Shown: piece after piece, positions 16,527 to 24,941 of the stretch
How the letters are laid out: every line of letters starts with the position of its first letter
Position numbering within the stretch: the stretch's first letter is position 1
Program-made: the position numbers and the translations under genes
Notes under the pieces: model-generated
Databases searched by the model: none
Seen by the model: only the letters and a program-made list of their open reading frames with translations
Told to the model about the DNA's origin: nothing
Assembly (NCBI GenBank): GCA_023268355.1
Contig: JALNJK010000006.1
Span: forward strand, 1-64,000
DNA: 64,000 nt
DNA from: Candidatus Terraquivivens tengchongensis
GTDB lineage: Archaea; Thermoproteota; Nitrososphaeria_A; Caldarchaeales; Wolframiiraptoraceae
Direction: 5' to 3'

Positions 16527-18639
16527 TCCCCTCGAGCTTTACATTTCGCGCGGCCTTACGCCAATTCCACTCGAGGCAGGTGGAAAGCGGCCGATCCTAG
16601 AGAATTGGCCGAATGTTTCGCGAGAAGAGACGTTAAGGGTTTTCGAATCCTCGATGAATTGTAATTTAGGTATCAAACTCGAGCCTCCACTTTTCGTGAT
16701 TGATATAGACGACAAGCGCTTACCACCCTTGATCTTGGATGAAGTTACATCACCAACCTGGGTCGTCGAAACCCGAAGGGGCATTCACATATACCTAAAA
16801 GCACCTGAGGGCCATTATCCAACTACAAACAAGAAGTCCAGGCTTATTCAATTGCTCGCGGAGAAATGCCAAGTCGTAGCTCCACCGAGCATTGTCGAAG
16901 GCCACATCTATAGATTTCTATACGACCCGCATAAAACACCGATAGCTGAGGTCAGCTCGGAGAAGCTCAAGCTGCTCGAACGTATCGTGGAAACTTTTGC
17001 AAAACACGAAGGGCTCATTCTAAAATTTGCGGAATTGTGGACTGAAGGGCATCGTCATAATTTGAGTTTGTGGTTGAACGGTGCGCTTCGGAAATCGGGC
17101 ATCGAGAGGTTTGAGGCTGCAGTGATTGTCAAGTCTATCTGTTTATTGGCAGGAGACTTGGAGCTAAAGGATAGATTAACAGCCCTCAAAACAACGTATG
17201 AGCGCCCCATCGAGGAGATCGGAGCGTGGTCTTATCTCAAGCGCGAGCTCGAGTCGATCGTAGGCCCAGAGCGCTCTAACGAAATCCTGAAAACGCTTCC
17301 GGTCAAAATCGAAGAGGAAATCAGGCGCGAGCATGAGGCCGCCGAGAAGCCTCGCGCGAGATATGTTTTGGGCGGAGAGGTTCTCGGCGATGGCCGCGTT
17401 ATCGAGATCGCGGAAAACGATGGCGCGTTAAAGCTATTGGTCTATGACCCGTCCGCGAATGCGCTCGAGATATGCGATTCACTTAGGATCGAAAACGTCG
17501 AATACAGGCCATACGCGGATCTCCCCTTCAAAGAGTATCTGCCCGGAATCCCGGAGGCCATAAGCGAGGATCCAGAGTTATGGCGCGGCACGCTCGATTT
17601 CATCCGCGAATACTATGATAATCCGAAAAGTGATGACGTTTACCACGTGATGGCCGCGGTCGTGGCCTGGTCCTATTTCTGCGATCTCGTGAAGGGATCG
17701 ACGCCCTACTTATGCTTCCTGGGGCCATTCCGCTCCGGAAAAACGCGGGCCCTCGAGGTCATGGCTGCGTTATGCTACAAGCCCATGCTCATAGTCGATC
17801 CGAGTGAGGCATCATTGTTCAGGATCATCGAGAAGTTCAAGCCCACGTTATTTATCGACGAAGCCCAAATACTCGAGAAAAACATCCGCGCGATCCTGGC
17901 CTCAGGCTATCGCTATGGTATGAGAGTCCCAAGGGTAATTGACCCGGAAACTGATGGACTTGAGGGAATAAAATGGTTTGATTGCTTCGGTTTAAAGGTT
18001 TACGCGTGCAGAGAGGAGCCGCCCAATGATATCCTATCGAGGAGCATTGTGATTCACTGCGAGAAGAACGTTCGTCAGTTAAGAAAAAAGATTGATAGCG
18101 AGAAGGCGAAAGAGCTTAGGACACGATGGCTAGCCCAAAAACTTAGAATGTTCAATAAAGTAACCGTGACATTCGAGGAGTTTCAAAGCGAGGATGGAAG
18201 GCTACAGGAGCTGTTCTCGCCGCTAATCGTTATAGCCCAGCTCTTCGGAGACCAAGAAGCCGCGGCTGCGATCGAGAGATATGGCCGGCAAATAGAGCGC
18301 GAGATATTCAGCATGGAGGCCACATCCGATGACGCGCTAATAGTCGTCAAGATACTCGAGATCATCAGCGAGAGATCTAACGATGCGCCGGAGGTCCTAA
18401 CAAACAAGGAGATCGTGGAAAAGCTAAACAACGAGTATCCCGATGGGTTCAGTCCCGAATACGTGGGCAAAAGGCTAGTGGCCTTGGGTTTCGAGCGGAC
18501 CAGGCTGCATGGCGGGAAAGTAGCCTATAAGATTGATTATGAATTATTGGAGCGGCTTGCTAAACGCTACAATATAAATTTTTCCATCAATATGACCCTT
18601 GGGGTGGTGAATGGTGAGGGGTGCACGCTTTTCGGGTGA
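16510..18639 (+). CDS. PrimPol-helicase replication protein of the element
   Basis: 709 residues from ATG 16510; a longer frame from 16408 would run through the preceding small gene. Residues ~1-140 are a bifunctional primase-polymerase (archaeo-eukaryotic primase) domain with the metal-binding D65-I-D-D (VIDIDDK) and a basic TRRGIHIY motif. Residues ~360-590 form a P-loop ATPase/helicase with Walker A GPFRSGKT (405-412) and Walker B TLFIDEAQ; a winged-helix-like region follows (LTNKEIVEKLNNEYPDGF). This domain order is typical of archaeal plasmid replication proteins, which prime and unwind the element's DNA. The gene is richer in G+C than its neighbours. Confidence 0.85.
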   Translation: MLSASDPLELYISRGLTPIPLEAGGKRPILENWPNVSREETLRVFESSMNCNLGIKLEPPLFVIDIDDKRLPPLILDEVTSPTWVVETRRGIHIYLKAPEGHYPTTNKKSRLIQLLAEKCQVVAPPSIVEGHIYRFLYDPHKTPIAEVSSEKLKLLERIVETFAKHEGLILKFAELWTEGHRHNLSLWLNGALRKSGIERFEAAVIVKSICLLAGDLELKDRLTALKTTYERPIEEIGAWSYLKRELESIVGPERSNEILKTLPVKIEEEIRREHEAAEKPRARYVLGGEVLGDGRVIEIAENDGALKLLVYDPSANALEICDSLRIENVEYRPYADLPFKEYLPGIPEAISEDPELWRGTLDFIREYYDNPKSDDVYHVMAAVVAWSYFCDLVKGSTPYLCFLGPFRSGKTRALEVMAALCYKPMLIVDPSEASLFRIIEKFKPTLFIDEAQILEKNIRAILASGYRYGMRVPRVIDPETDGLEGIKWFDCFGLKVYACREEPPNDILSRSIVIHCEKNVRQLRKKIDSEKAKELRTRWLAQKLRMFNKVTVTFEEFQSEDGRLQELFSPLIVIAQLFGDQEAAAAIERYGRQIEREIFSMEATSDDALIVVKILEIISERSNDAPEVLTNKEIVEKLNNEYPDGFSPEYVGKRLVALGFERTRLHGGKVAYKIDYELLERLAKRYNINFSINMTLGVVNGEGCTLFG

Positions 18640-18752
18640 AAGGTGAACCTTCACCCTAAAATCGCCTCTCCAAGCCTTGGAAAGCCGGAATTTCGCCTCA
18701 GGTGAAAGTGTGAAGGATGAATTCGAAACGGTGAAGAGCACATTTATTCACC
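18606..18752. repeat. GGTGAA repeat array (candidate replication origin)
   Basis: Seven copies of GGTGAA in 147 bases: direct at 18606, 18635, 18642, 18701 and 18730; inverted at 18650 and 18747. Copies at 18642 and 18650 form GGTGAA-CC-TTCACC. By chance a hexamer would be expected less than 0.1 times in this span. The array starts in the last codons of the PrimPol gene and runs into the non-coding gap, as plasmid iterons often do. Confidence 0.55.
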
Positions 18753-18862
18753 CCTTTCGAACATCGGGATTTGTGATAGTATATACTCCGCTCCTCTCCC
18801 GTCTTTTTATAAAAAGAGCGAATTCGTGGACAAAAATATAACAGCTGCTTGATCAAGTATAT

Positions 18863-19120
18863 TCACCATATTTTATGGAGGAGGTCTCTTAGGTAAGCTA
18901 TTCTTCTCTCTATCTCCTTTCTATGGAAATTTAGCCGAGATATTTCAGCATCTATCTGAGCTATTCTTTCTCTATCATATGATGAGGGTATTGGATCACT
19001 AAGTATCCTGGATCTTAATTGTTCAAGCTCAAATATTCTATAATCTATATCTGCTTGTATGTGCATTAATCTTCGTATTTCCATTTCAATTTGATGACGA
19101 GAAGGATGGGTAGGCCACAT
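18863..19120 (-). CDS. Small coiled-coil protein of the element
   Basis: 85 residues, almost completely helical, with regular charged heptads (EIRRLMHIQADIDYRIFELE and EIERRIAYLRDLL). No family recognised. Isolated on the minus strand between the replication gene and the toxin-antitoxin pair. Coding is supported by length, composition and an AT-rich promoter-like stretch at 19130-19150. Confidence 0.5.
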   Translation of the reverse strand: MWPTHPSRHQIEMEIRRLMHIQADIDYRIFELEQLRSRILSDPIPSSYDRERIAQIDAEISRLNFHRKEIERRIAYLRDLLHKIW

Positions 19121-19493
19121 CGATTCTACTCTACTATAAAATTTATTAATAAGCCTTAGATAAGATTTTTTATACTAAAAATCTTATGTTTTCATGCGAA
19201 TTACCTCACCTCGAATCGCTATCACTTCTCCACTACCTTAGGCTAGCTGACCTCTAAAACTTCAAGGGCCTTAGAAATCTGAATCGCAGGCATTTACTAA
19301 ATCTGTAAGATTTTCAAGTAAAAGAAGCCCAAATCGAAACTGCGGTTACTTGTGGTTTTTATACCCAAAATTCACGGTAATTAAAGTCATAAAAACTTAG
19401 CTGTAGGTTTACCCTTATGATTACTGGTATTGATGTCGATGCGAAAGGTTTTAAGCGCACTTACTTAGATCATATGTTGAAGGAGGCTTATAG
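19121..19493. other. Intergenic region before the Panacea/PIN pair
   Basis: 373 bases. It contains AT-rich promoter-like sequence near 19140-19180 and a probable promoter for the next gene (TTTTAA near 19449-19454, Shine-Dalgarno GGAGG near 19483-19487). A 39-codon ORF at 19418-19537 overlaps the next start and has no supporting signal. Nothing else was recognised. Confidence 0.5.
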
Positions 19494-19976
19494 ATGGAAG
19501 TCTGTCGCGATGTCTCCATTAGAAAAGGGGTGTTAGCGGCCTTCATACGCTTCCTGAAGGATAGGCTGGGCTACGTCTTCAACGTCGAAGAAGAGTTTGA
19601 TAAGAGGTTCCTTCTGCAAAAATACGTCTTCCTAGCCAAGTATTTTGGTCTCAACCTGGGATACGGTTACTCGCTCTACATCTACGGGCCATATTCTAGG
19701 GAGCTGTCGGATGACTACTATGAGCTGGTGAGGCAAAGGGTTTTGCCTGAGGCGGATCTGCCGAGCGGGTTCGATGCCGAGGGCTTCATAGAACTGGTGA
19801 GAGGCAGGGATGCTAGGTGGCTGGAGGTTGCCGCCAGCATATTAACGGTCTCGGAGAGGTATCCAGATCTCCCGGAAGAAGAGATCTACGGCATACTCAG
19901 GATGTCTAAGCCGTGGCTAACCCGAGAATACTTTAAAGAAGTTCACAAAGCCCTCAGGGAGAAGCGGTTAATCTAG
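19494..19976 (+). CDS. Panacea-like (DUF4065/SocA-type) putative antitoxin
   Basis: 160 residues. FLLQKYVFLAKYFGLNLGY followed by YSLYIYGPYSRELSDDYYEL is the hallmark stretch of the Panacea/DUF4065 fold, in which a Q-K-h-h-Y-h and a YGPYS-type motif recur. Panacea proteins are antitoxins that neutralise many unrelated toxins. It is followed after 16 bases by a PIN-domain gene, so it is probably the antitoxin of that nuclease. A clear Shine-Dalgarno precedes ATG 19494. The family call is by motif. Confidence 0.65.
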   Translation: MEVCRDVSIRKGVLAAFIRFLKDRLGYVFNVEEEFDKRFLLQKYVFLAKYFGLNLGYGYSLYIYGPYSRELSDDYYELVRQRVLPEADLPSGFDAEGFIELVRGRDARWLEVAASILTVSERYPDLPEEEIYGILRMSKPWLTREYFKEVHKALREKRLI

Positions 19977-19992
19977 CTAGCATCAGCCAGAT

Positions 19993-20487
19993 ATGAGGAG
20001 TGGAGCGGAGCAATTCTATTATCTAGACACGAATTATCTTATAAATTACCTCTCGCTTAAGCATGACTTGATAGCTAAGAGGGTGTCCATCGAGCGCGAT
20101 GCCAGAACCATCGCGAACAGCGTGGTAAAGAGCCTCTCGCGGAGGATCAAGATACCCTTTATCGTAATATCGGAGGTGGCTGGAAAGCTCATGGAGCATG
20201 AGATAGACATCGGGATCATCGAGATACTCGGCGATCTCGAGATCGCGTTCCTCAGAAAAGAACTCATAGCCGATTTCTCGAGCATCTTACGGGATCTCGC
20301 GGAGATGGATAGGAGGCTTGAGCCCATGGACTGTATGATAGCGGCCTTCTCCATAGCGAGCCCGGAATGCCTCGGCCTCCTCACATTTGACAGCAAGCTA
20401 ATCGAAAACAGGGCAATCAAAAACATAGTCGAGGAAAAGTATCCAGGCCGAGAATTCTTGGTAACAAGCGATCCGAGAAAGAGCTGA
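19993..20487 (+). CDS. PIN-domain ribonuclease, putative toxin
   Basis: 164 residues with the acidic motifs of PIN nucleases: YLDTNYLINYL at the N-terminus, VISEVAGKL, MDCMIAAFSI and LLTFDSKLI, which give the four acidic positions that hold Mg2+. PIN toxins such as VapC cut RNA, often tRNA. The upstream gene encodes a Panacea-like protein rather than a usual VapB-type partner, which makes the pair unusual. The acidic residues are all present, so activity is expected. Confidence 0.78.
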   Translation: MRSGAEQFYYLDTNYLINYLSLKHDLIAKRVSIERDARTIANSVVKSLSRRIKIPFIVISEVAGKLMEHEIDIGIIEILGDLEIAFLRKELIADFSSILRDLAEMDRRLEPMDCMIAAFSIASPECLGLLTFDSKLIENRAIKNIVEEKYPGREFLVTSDPRKS

Positions 20488-20627
20488 AACTAGGATCTCC
20501 TTAAATTCATATAGTTAGTAGGTGTGCCTCCGGAAGCTACGACGAGAATCCAGAAGTAGAAGGAAGCTAGGCTTTCTTAAAACTATTGGAAAAATTTTAT
20601 CTATCTAATAAACTTTTGAACTCATGA

Positions 20628-20765
20628 ATGCGTAAGAGCCACGAACTTTACCTAGTATTAACAGTTTCCATTCTTATTATTTCGCAAATAATGTTCTTTT
20701 GGTTACCTGCTAGTGGATGGCTTAAGAGAATGATTCATAAGGAGTTCACATGGTTTTACGGTTAG
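20628..20765 (+). CDS. Small single-span membrane protein
   Basis: A 45-residue ORF: MRKSHELYLVLTVSILIISQ and onward gives one hydrophobic helix with a basic start, then a short basic/aromatic tail. A TATA-like AT-rich run (20590-20615) lies before it. No family recognised. Supported only by composition and position in the element, so it could be a chance ORF. Confidence 0.3.
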   Translation: MRKSHELYLVLTVSILIISQIMFFWLPASGWLKRMIHKEFTWFYG

Positions 20766-20829
20766 AGGGAGTTGTATTATAGTTAGACATTTTAGGTTGA
20801 TTGGTATATTGCATATCTCATGGTCTCTC

Positions 20830-20940
20830 TTAGCGGTAAAATGTGTGAAGTTGTGAAACTTTAGGAGATGTAACGCTTATACCTAACGTGGTAATTACTG
20901 CGACAATAAGCGCGATAACGGCCACGATGTTTGCCTTCAT
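20830..20940 (-). CDS. Small secreted or membrane peptide
   Basis: A 36-residue ORF starting MKANIVAVIALIVAVITTLG, a signal-peptide-like hydrophobic helix, followed by ISVTSPKVSQLHTFYR. GGTGAA lies two bases before the ATG as a Shine-Dalgarno-like sequence. No family recognised. Small hydrophobic peptides are common in mobile elements, but coding is not proven. Confidence 0.3.
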   Translation of the reverse strand: MKANIVAVIALIVAVITTLGISVTSPKVSQLHTFYR

Positions 20941-21141
20941 TTCACCTAAAAGATGTTGCCATAATGGTTTAAATAATTTATGCCGCCTAATGTGCGAATA
21001 CTTCTTACTCTAGATATACGGAGACCCTCGGCTTCACTCACCTGGTATATTCAGGCGAATAACTTGAATAAAAAATATTCGCTTTACTCATGTTAGTATT
21101 AGCCGAGAAAAAACTTTCATTCTTATGATTCACATGAATAA

Positions 21142-21246
21142 ATGATGAAGCGCGCATCCCCGAAAGTCACGGTAAAGGCCAGGATTGAGAAGAGACTCCG
21201 CGACAAGCTCGAGGCATACAGCCGCGCATCGGAAGCATCGAATTAG
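21142..21246 (+). pseudogene. Truncated ribbon-helix-helix gene
   Basis: 34 codons: KVTVKARIEKRLRDKLEAYS matches the strand and first helix of a ribbon-helix-helix regulator, then the frame stops after EASN before the second helix. It sits 55 bases before the right attachment site. Probably the remains of a regulator gene, perhaps cut by a past recombination at the att site. Confidence 0.45.
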
Positions 21247-21300
21247 CGAGAGAAAAGTTTAAAAACCCTGTAGAGCAACGCAGAACCCTTCGTGAAAGTC

Positions 21301-21323
21301 TCCTGGCTGAGCTACGGGCCCAT
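21301..21323. repeat. attR: right 23-bp direct repeat
   Basis: Identical to 13898-13920 over 23 bases in the same orientation; the match stops at both ends (C instead of A to the left, C instead of T to the right). It is a fragment of the tRNA-Lys 5' end with no tRNA body attached, and so marks the other end of the element. Confidence 0.85.
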
Positions 21324-21811
21324 CACCGTTCGTCATTTAGTATATTGCCGCTCGGGAGCTAATATAGATTGACTCGATTATAGGCAGCATACCTTCAACA
21401 AGACATCGTGCATTCTCGAAGTTTAAAGAGATTAGCCTGCTGCTCTACGTGAACTATACAAATACTTCTCCACCTCATGGAAAATGTGCCCTTTATGTAA
21501 ACAGCAGAGCAAAACGGAGGAGAAAACCCTTTTATTGATGAGCCGCATGATAAACTTATAGACAGCGACCTCGCACTATCGTTTCTCGAGTCCCGAAGAG
21601 GATGTGAGGAGTGGAGAAATTTTTAAACAATACTAAGCTACGGGCCCACAGCGTTAAATCTTAATTTTTATTCTTTTCGGCTTTACGGAAGTAATGCCTG
21701 CTGACGTATACGAAACATTGCGCTTTAATTTGTTTAACACACTCCATTTTCTAGGTTATAAAAACTTTATATTAGGTTTTAAGAGCAACGTCTGTTGGTG
21801 AGTTTTTATCC
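21324..21811. other. Gene-poor region beyond attR
   Basis: 488 bases without a convincing gene. It holds short broken frames, one with CPLC near 21484, a 13-base partial copy of the att repeat (21636-21648) and AT-rich sequence before the glycosyltransferase gene. It may be the debris of an older insertion at the same tRNA gene. Confidence 0.4.
21636..21648. repeat. Partial third att copy (13 bp)
   Basis: AGCTACGGGCCCA is identical to the tRNA-proximal part of attL and attR and has the same orientation. About 312 bases separate it from attR. A 13-base match is not expected by chance in this span, though part of it is the simple palindrome GGGCCC. Confidence 0.5.
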
Positions 21812-23410
21812 ATGGATAAAAAGGATCTATTAACGCTGCTGATCCTGATCGCTACATCATACGCTTTGATGTTTCTGATACCTCCAATGGACTTTCCGCT
21901 GTCTGATGATTATGTATACTACAGCGAGGTAAGAACATTCCTCGAAGAAGGCAAGATAAAGATGTACCCGTCAACGATGGCCACGTCAGTCGTCCAGATT
22001 ATGATAGGTAGCATTCCTTCACTTATTCTTGGCCTAAGTCATAAAACATTGATGCTAACTACTATGCTTATAGGTGTCGTTCCGATAATCTTCACATATC
22101 TTTGGTTAAGATTGTGGAGCAGTAGGCTTTTATCTTTCTTAGGATCCATGTTGTTACTTTTGAACCCTGTGTACTACTATCACAGCCATACGTTCATGAC
22201 TGATGTGTACTCCATATCATTCATGTTACCGTCACTCTATTTTCTTTATACTGGTGTTGTTAAAAGAAGTGATAAGCGCGTGGCGATCGGCGTCATATTG
22301 TCCCTATTCGGCTTTTGGGTCAGGCAGTACGCTATACTCATAATCGGTGGTCCAATATTATGGTATGTCTATAGGTTGTTTAAAGATAAAAAGAATGAGT
22401 TTACTCCCATACGCATCTTTATTCTGATAATAGTTCCGGTAGTTAACGTCCTAATATGGTGGACTTTGTTTCCGATGCTTCACGATTTAGAGCATATGTG
22501 TCTCTATGTCGTCGGCATTGGTGGATGGGTTCCTAAGAACATGCTTCAGCTCGTACTTTTCTCGGGCTATTTTATTTTCCCGCTGGGAATTGTATATATA
22601 CTAAGCATAAAAAGGTTTGTAGAAGAATTTAACGGTTTAAGTAAATATTTCAAGATGTTTTTGATTTTACTCCTCATAGCATTAATCGCGTTTATGATTC
22701 TAAGGACTGTTTATGGTCTAGGGAACAAGTGGGTTCCAGCCATGCCGTTTGCATACGCTACTGCAAACCCTAAAAGTATTGGACCAACACCTATAGCGGG
22801 CTACAAGGATTACCTCTTTCCTTTAGAACTCTGGTGGCCAATATCTATACTCTCTGTTGTAGCTGCTTTTGGAACACTTGTCGCTGGATTAAAAAGACTT
22901 AACGAGGAAAAGTTTGTACTGCTGTTTGCATTCATGGTATCTTCAATGCTCCCTCAGACCTTTTATGGGAACTTCTTTGATAGGTATTATATGTTAATGA
23001 TACCTTTAATGCTTCCAATAATCTTCAACTTTATTCGAAACCAACGAATTCTGATACCGTGCCTTATCTTGACAAACTTCGTCTTAGGCCTATGGTCATA
23101 TTACGGCGTATATGATCACTTCTCATGGAACTCTGCAAGATGGGAGGGCATCAACTATCTTCTGAATACGGGAGTTCCTGAACAAGAGATAGATGGTGGT
23201 TTGGAGTATAATGCAAGGTTCTTCCAGGGTTGTCAGAACATAAATGTAACACCAGTTAGATGGTACGGATGGGGATATAGTATAAGCGACAATTATATAA
23301 TTTCTCTGAATAGCCCGCTGGATGGTTACGATATACTTAAGGAAATACCTTATTATAACGTCTTTGGTACGAAGGTGGGGAGTGTTTTCGTTCTAAAGAG
23401 GTCTGTTTAA
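21812..23410 (+). CDS. GT-C-fold membrane glycosyltransferase (PMT/ArnT-like)
   Basis: 532 residues with about eleven transmembrane helices. The first extracellular loop has PLSDDYVYYSEV, the acidic motif expected of lipid-phosphosugar-dependent GT-C enzymes, and a soluble C-terminal part follows the last helix (from about 450). Such enzymes transfer sugars from dolichyl-phosphate carriers outside the membrane. A GT4 glycosyltransferase lies convergently 42 bases away, and an oligosaccharyltransferase is encoded at 62079, so a role in surface glycosylation is plausible. Acceptor unknown. Confidence 0.7.
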   Translation: MDKKDLLTLLILIATSYALMFLIPPMDFPLSDDYVYYSEVRTFLEEGKIKMYPSTMATSVVQIMIGSIPSLILGLSHKTLMLTTMLIGVVPIIFTYLWLRLWSSRLLSFLGSMLLLLNPVYYYHSHTFMTDVYSISFMLPSLYFLYTGVVKRSDKRVAIGVILSLFGFWVRQYAILIIGGPILWYVYRLFKDKKNEFTPIRIFILIIVPVVNVLIWWTLFPMLHDLEHMCLYVVGIGGWVPKNMLQLVLFSGYFIFPLGIVYILSIKRFVEEFNGLSKYFKMFLILLLIALIAFMILRTVYGLGNKWVPAMPFAYATANPKSIGPTPIAGYKDYLFPLELWWPISILSVVAAFGTLVAGLKRLNEEKFVLLFAFMVSSMLPQTFYGNFFDRYYMLMIPLMLPIIFNFIRNQRILIPCLILTNFVLGLWSYYGVYDHFSWNSARWEGINYLLNTGVPEQEIDGGLEYNARFFQGCQNINVTPVRWYGWGYSISDNYIISLNSPLDGYDILKEIPYYNVFGTKVGSVFVLKRSV

Positions 23411-23452
23411 GATTTTATGATTAAGTTGCTTATAGAAGAAGATATTATCAAC

Positions 23453-24646
23453 TTAGTTTAGTAATATATGTCTTAAACTTTTTAAAATTTTATCCCAGCA
23501 GAAAAATTTAGCTCTTTCTCGTGCATGTTTAACTATCTCTTGATACCGATTTCCCCCCTCCATCCAAATTTTATATAATTTTAATATGGCTTCAATAAAA
23601 GAATGAGGATTGTAATCCTTAACTACAATACCTGTAATACCATCTATTACGCTATTTTTAAAGCCTGGGGCGTTTGAACATATAACTGGTGTACCAGATG
23701 CCTGTGCCTCTAATGCAACAAAAGAGAAAGCCTCTACACGACTCGGAAACACTGCTATATGTGCCTCAGCATATAGCTTAGCTAGCTTTGAATCATTAAC
23801 AAATCCTAAGTAATCTACATAACCCTTGCTAGCCATTTCACGCACTTTATTCGCCCAAGGGCCACCAACACTTACTATCACGAACCTTATGTTTAAACTA
23901 GGGTGCTTTGTCTTTAAAATTTCTGCAATTTTAAGAAAGATATCAATTCCTTTATCCTCAGATAAAGCCCCTACAAACAATACATTAAATATATCGTATC
24001 TTTTAACACCCTTATCTGGTGAGAATTTTTCGCAATCAACACCGTTAGGTATGTGAAATATGGGGACCCCTTTAAGTATGTGATTCAAACTTATATAATC
24101 AAAGTAACTAATGCAGTGTATCCCCTTTATAATGCCCATCCTAGATAAAAGTCTAAAGAGCATTGAAAGTCGTTTAAACCTTCTATACGAACGGCTCGCG
24201 TGTAATCCTAAGACTATTTTTCTACCACCAAAAAGCATAACAATCAATGTCAATACTAATGCTTGATAAGCATCTCCAACAGCAATATATATCGATCTAG
24301 AACCTCTAATGATCTTAAAAATCTGGAATATTGAAAGCGGTATGACGATTCCGAATTTTTTTAATAATTTTGCTATAGTATGTTGGGATGCATGTGTATG
24401 GTATAAAGCCTTAACTTCCTTCCAATTTACATTTCTTAATTGCGATTTGATTTGTGTAAGTCTATCCATCAAATTCATCATAGGATATTTTTCTAAATCT
24501 GTTTGGAAGGTGATGAGCGATACTTTACAGGCTTCCATTGACAATCTTTTAGTTACCTCGATAAGCCAACGTTCAACACCTCTAAGCACTAGTAAACTAA
24601 CTGAATGTATAAACGTAATTTTAGAATTCATAACTCGAGATTTCAA
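23453..24646 (-). CDS. GT4-family glycosyltransferase
   Basis: 397 residues with a GT-B fold. N-terminal acceptor domain (about 8-200), then the nucleotide-sugar domain: LFVGALSEDKGIDIFLKIAE, HIAVFPSRVEAFSFVALEAQASGTPVI (with the E-x7-E motif). No transmembrane segment, so it acts in the cytoplasm or at the membrane surface. More AT-rich than its neighbours, as surface-glycan genes often are after transfer. One base separates it from the DUF6092 gene. Confidence 0.85.
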   Translation of the reverse strand: MKSRVMNSKITFIHSVSLLVLRGVERWLIEVTKRLSMEACKVSLITFQTDLEKYPMMNLMDRLTQIKSQLRNVNWKEVKALYHTHASQHTIAKLLKKFGIVIPLSIFQIFKIIRGSRSIYIAVGDAYQALVLTLIVMLFGGRKIVLGLHASRSYRRFKRLSMLFRLLSRMGIIKGIHCISYFDYISLNHILKGVPIFHIPNGVDCEKFSPDKGVKRYDIFNVLFVGALSEDKGIDIFLKIAEILKTKHPSLNIRFVIVSVGGPWANKVREMASKGYVDYLGFVNDSKLAKLYAEAHIAVFPSRVEAFSFVALEAQASGTPVICSNAPGFKNSVIDGITGIVVKDYNPHSFIEAILKLYKIWMEGGNRYQEIVKHARERAKFFCWDKILKSLRHILLN

Positions 24647-24647
24647 A

Positions 24648-24941
24648 TCATCCTTCCTTCATTATTCTCGAGATCTTTATAACAAGATTATCGAGCAACT
24701 TTATAAAATCCAACTCATCTTTCACGACACTAAACTTTCTTTCATGTATTGTTTTCATTATCTCCTTCAATCTCTCATCGGCCTTTCCCATCTTATCCAT
24801 CAATTCTATCAATTTCTCTGCGGCATCTATCAGCCTGAGCGGTCCATAAAGCGGCGGCTCGTCCACGCACCCTCTTGCGCTGACTATGAGGAAAGTTAGG
24901 AGCTTGAAGTGTTCATCCTCTATAATACTTTCCGTAACCAT
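24648..24941 (-). CDS. DUF6092-like protein
   Basis: 97 residues, helical. LLTFLIVSARGCVDEPPLYGPLRLIDAAEKLIEL matches the pattern I associate with DUF6092, a small archaeal/bacterial family of unknown function often found near nitroreductase-like genes. The start overlaps the end of the nitroreductase gene by 29 bases, so they are co-transcribed. Function cannot be stated. The family name rests on memory of the motif. Confidence 0.55.
   Translation of the reverse strand: MVTESIIEDEHFKLLTFLIVSARGCVDEPPLYGPLRLIDAAEKLIELMDKMGKADERLKEIMKTIHERKFSVVKDELDFIKLLDNLVIKISRIMKEG

Larger units (their letters stand above)
13898..21323. mobile_element. Integrated plasmid-like element in the 5' end of tRNA-Lys (about 7.4 kb)
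   Basis: Bounded by identical 23-bp repeats, the left one inside an intact tRNA-Lys gene. Contents in order: tyrosine recombinase, coiled-coil protein, MerR-type excisionase-like protein, ribbon-helix-helix regulator, zinc-finger protein, small ORF, PrimPol-helicase, GGTGAA repeat array, coiled-coil protein, Panacea-like/PIN pair, small membrane ORFs and a truncated ribbon-helix-helix gene. No capsid, portal or conjugation gene is recognised, so it is best described as an integrative plasmid or satellite. The integrase gene is whole, so site-specific integration is not of the kind that splits the integrase. Confidence 0.82.

Noticed and set aside
18544-18741. 65-codon minus-strand ORF under the GGTGAA array
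   Set aside because: Shadow of the PrimPol end and repeat array; no independent coding support.
19418-19537. 39-codon ORF before the Panacea-like gene
   Set aside because: Overlaps that gene's Shine-Dalgarno and start, and has no family resemblance.
21293-21302. 10-base TGAAAGTCTC beside attR also occurs, on the opposite strand, in the tRNA-Lys intron
   Set aside because: Too short to separate from chance and in inverted orientation to the att repeats, so no mechanism connects them.
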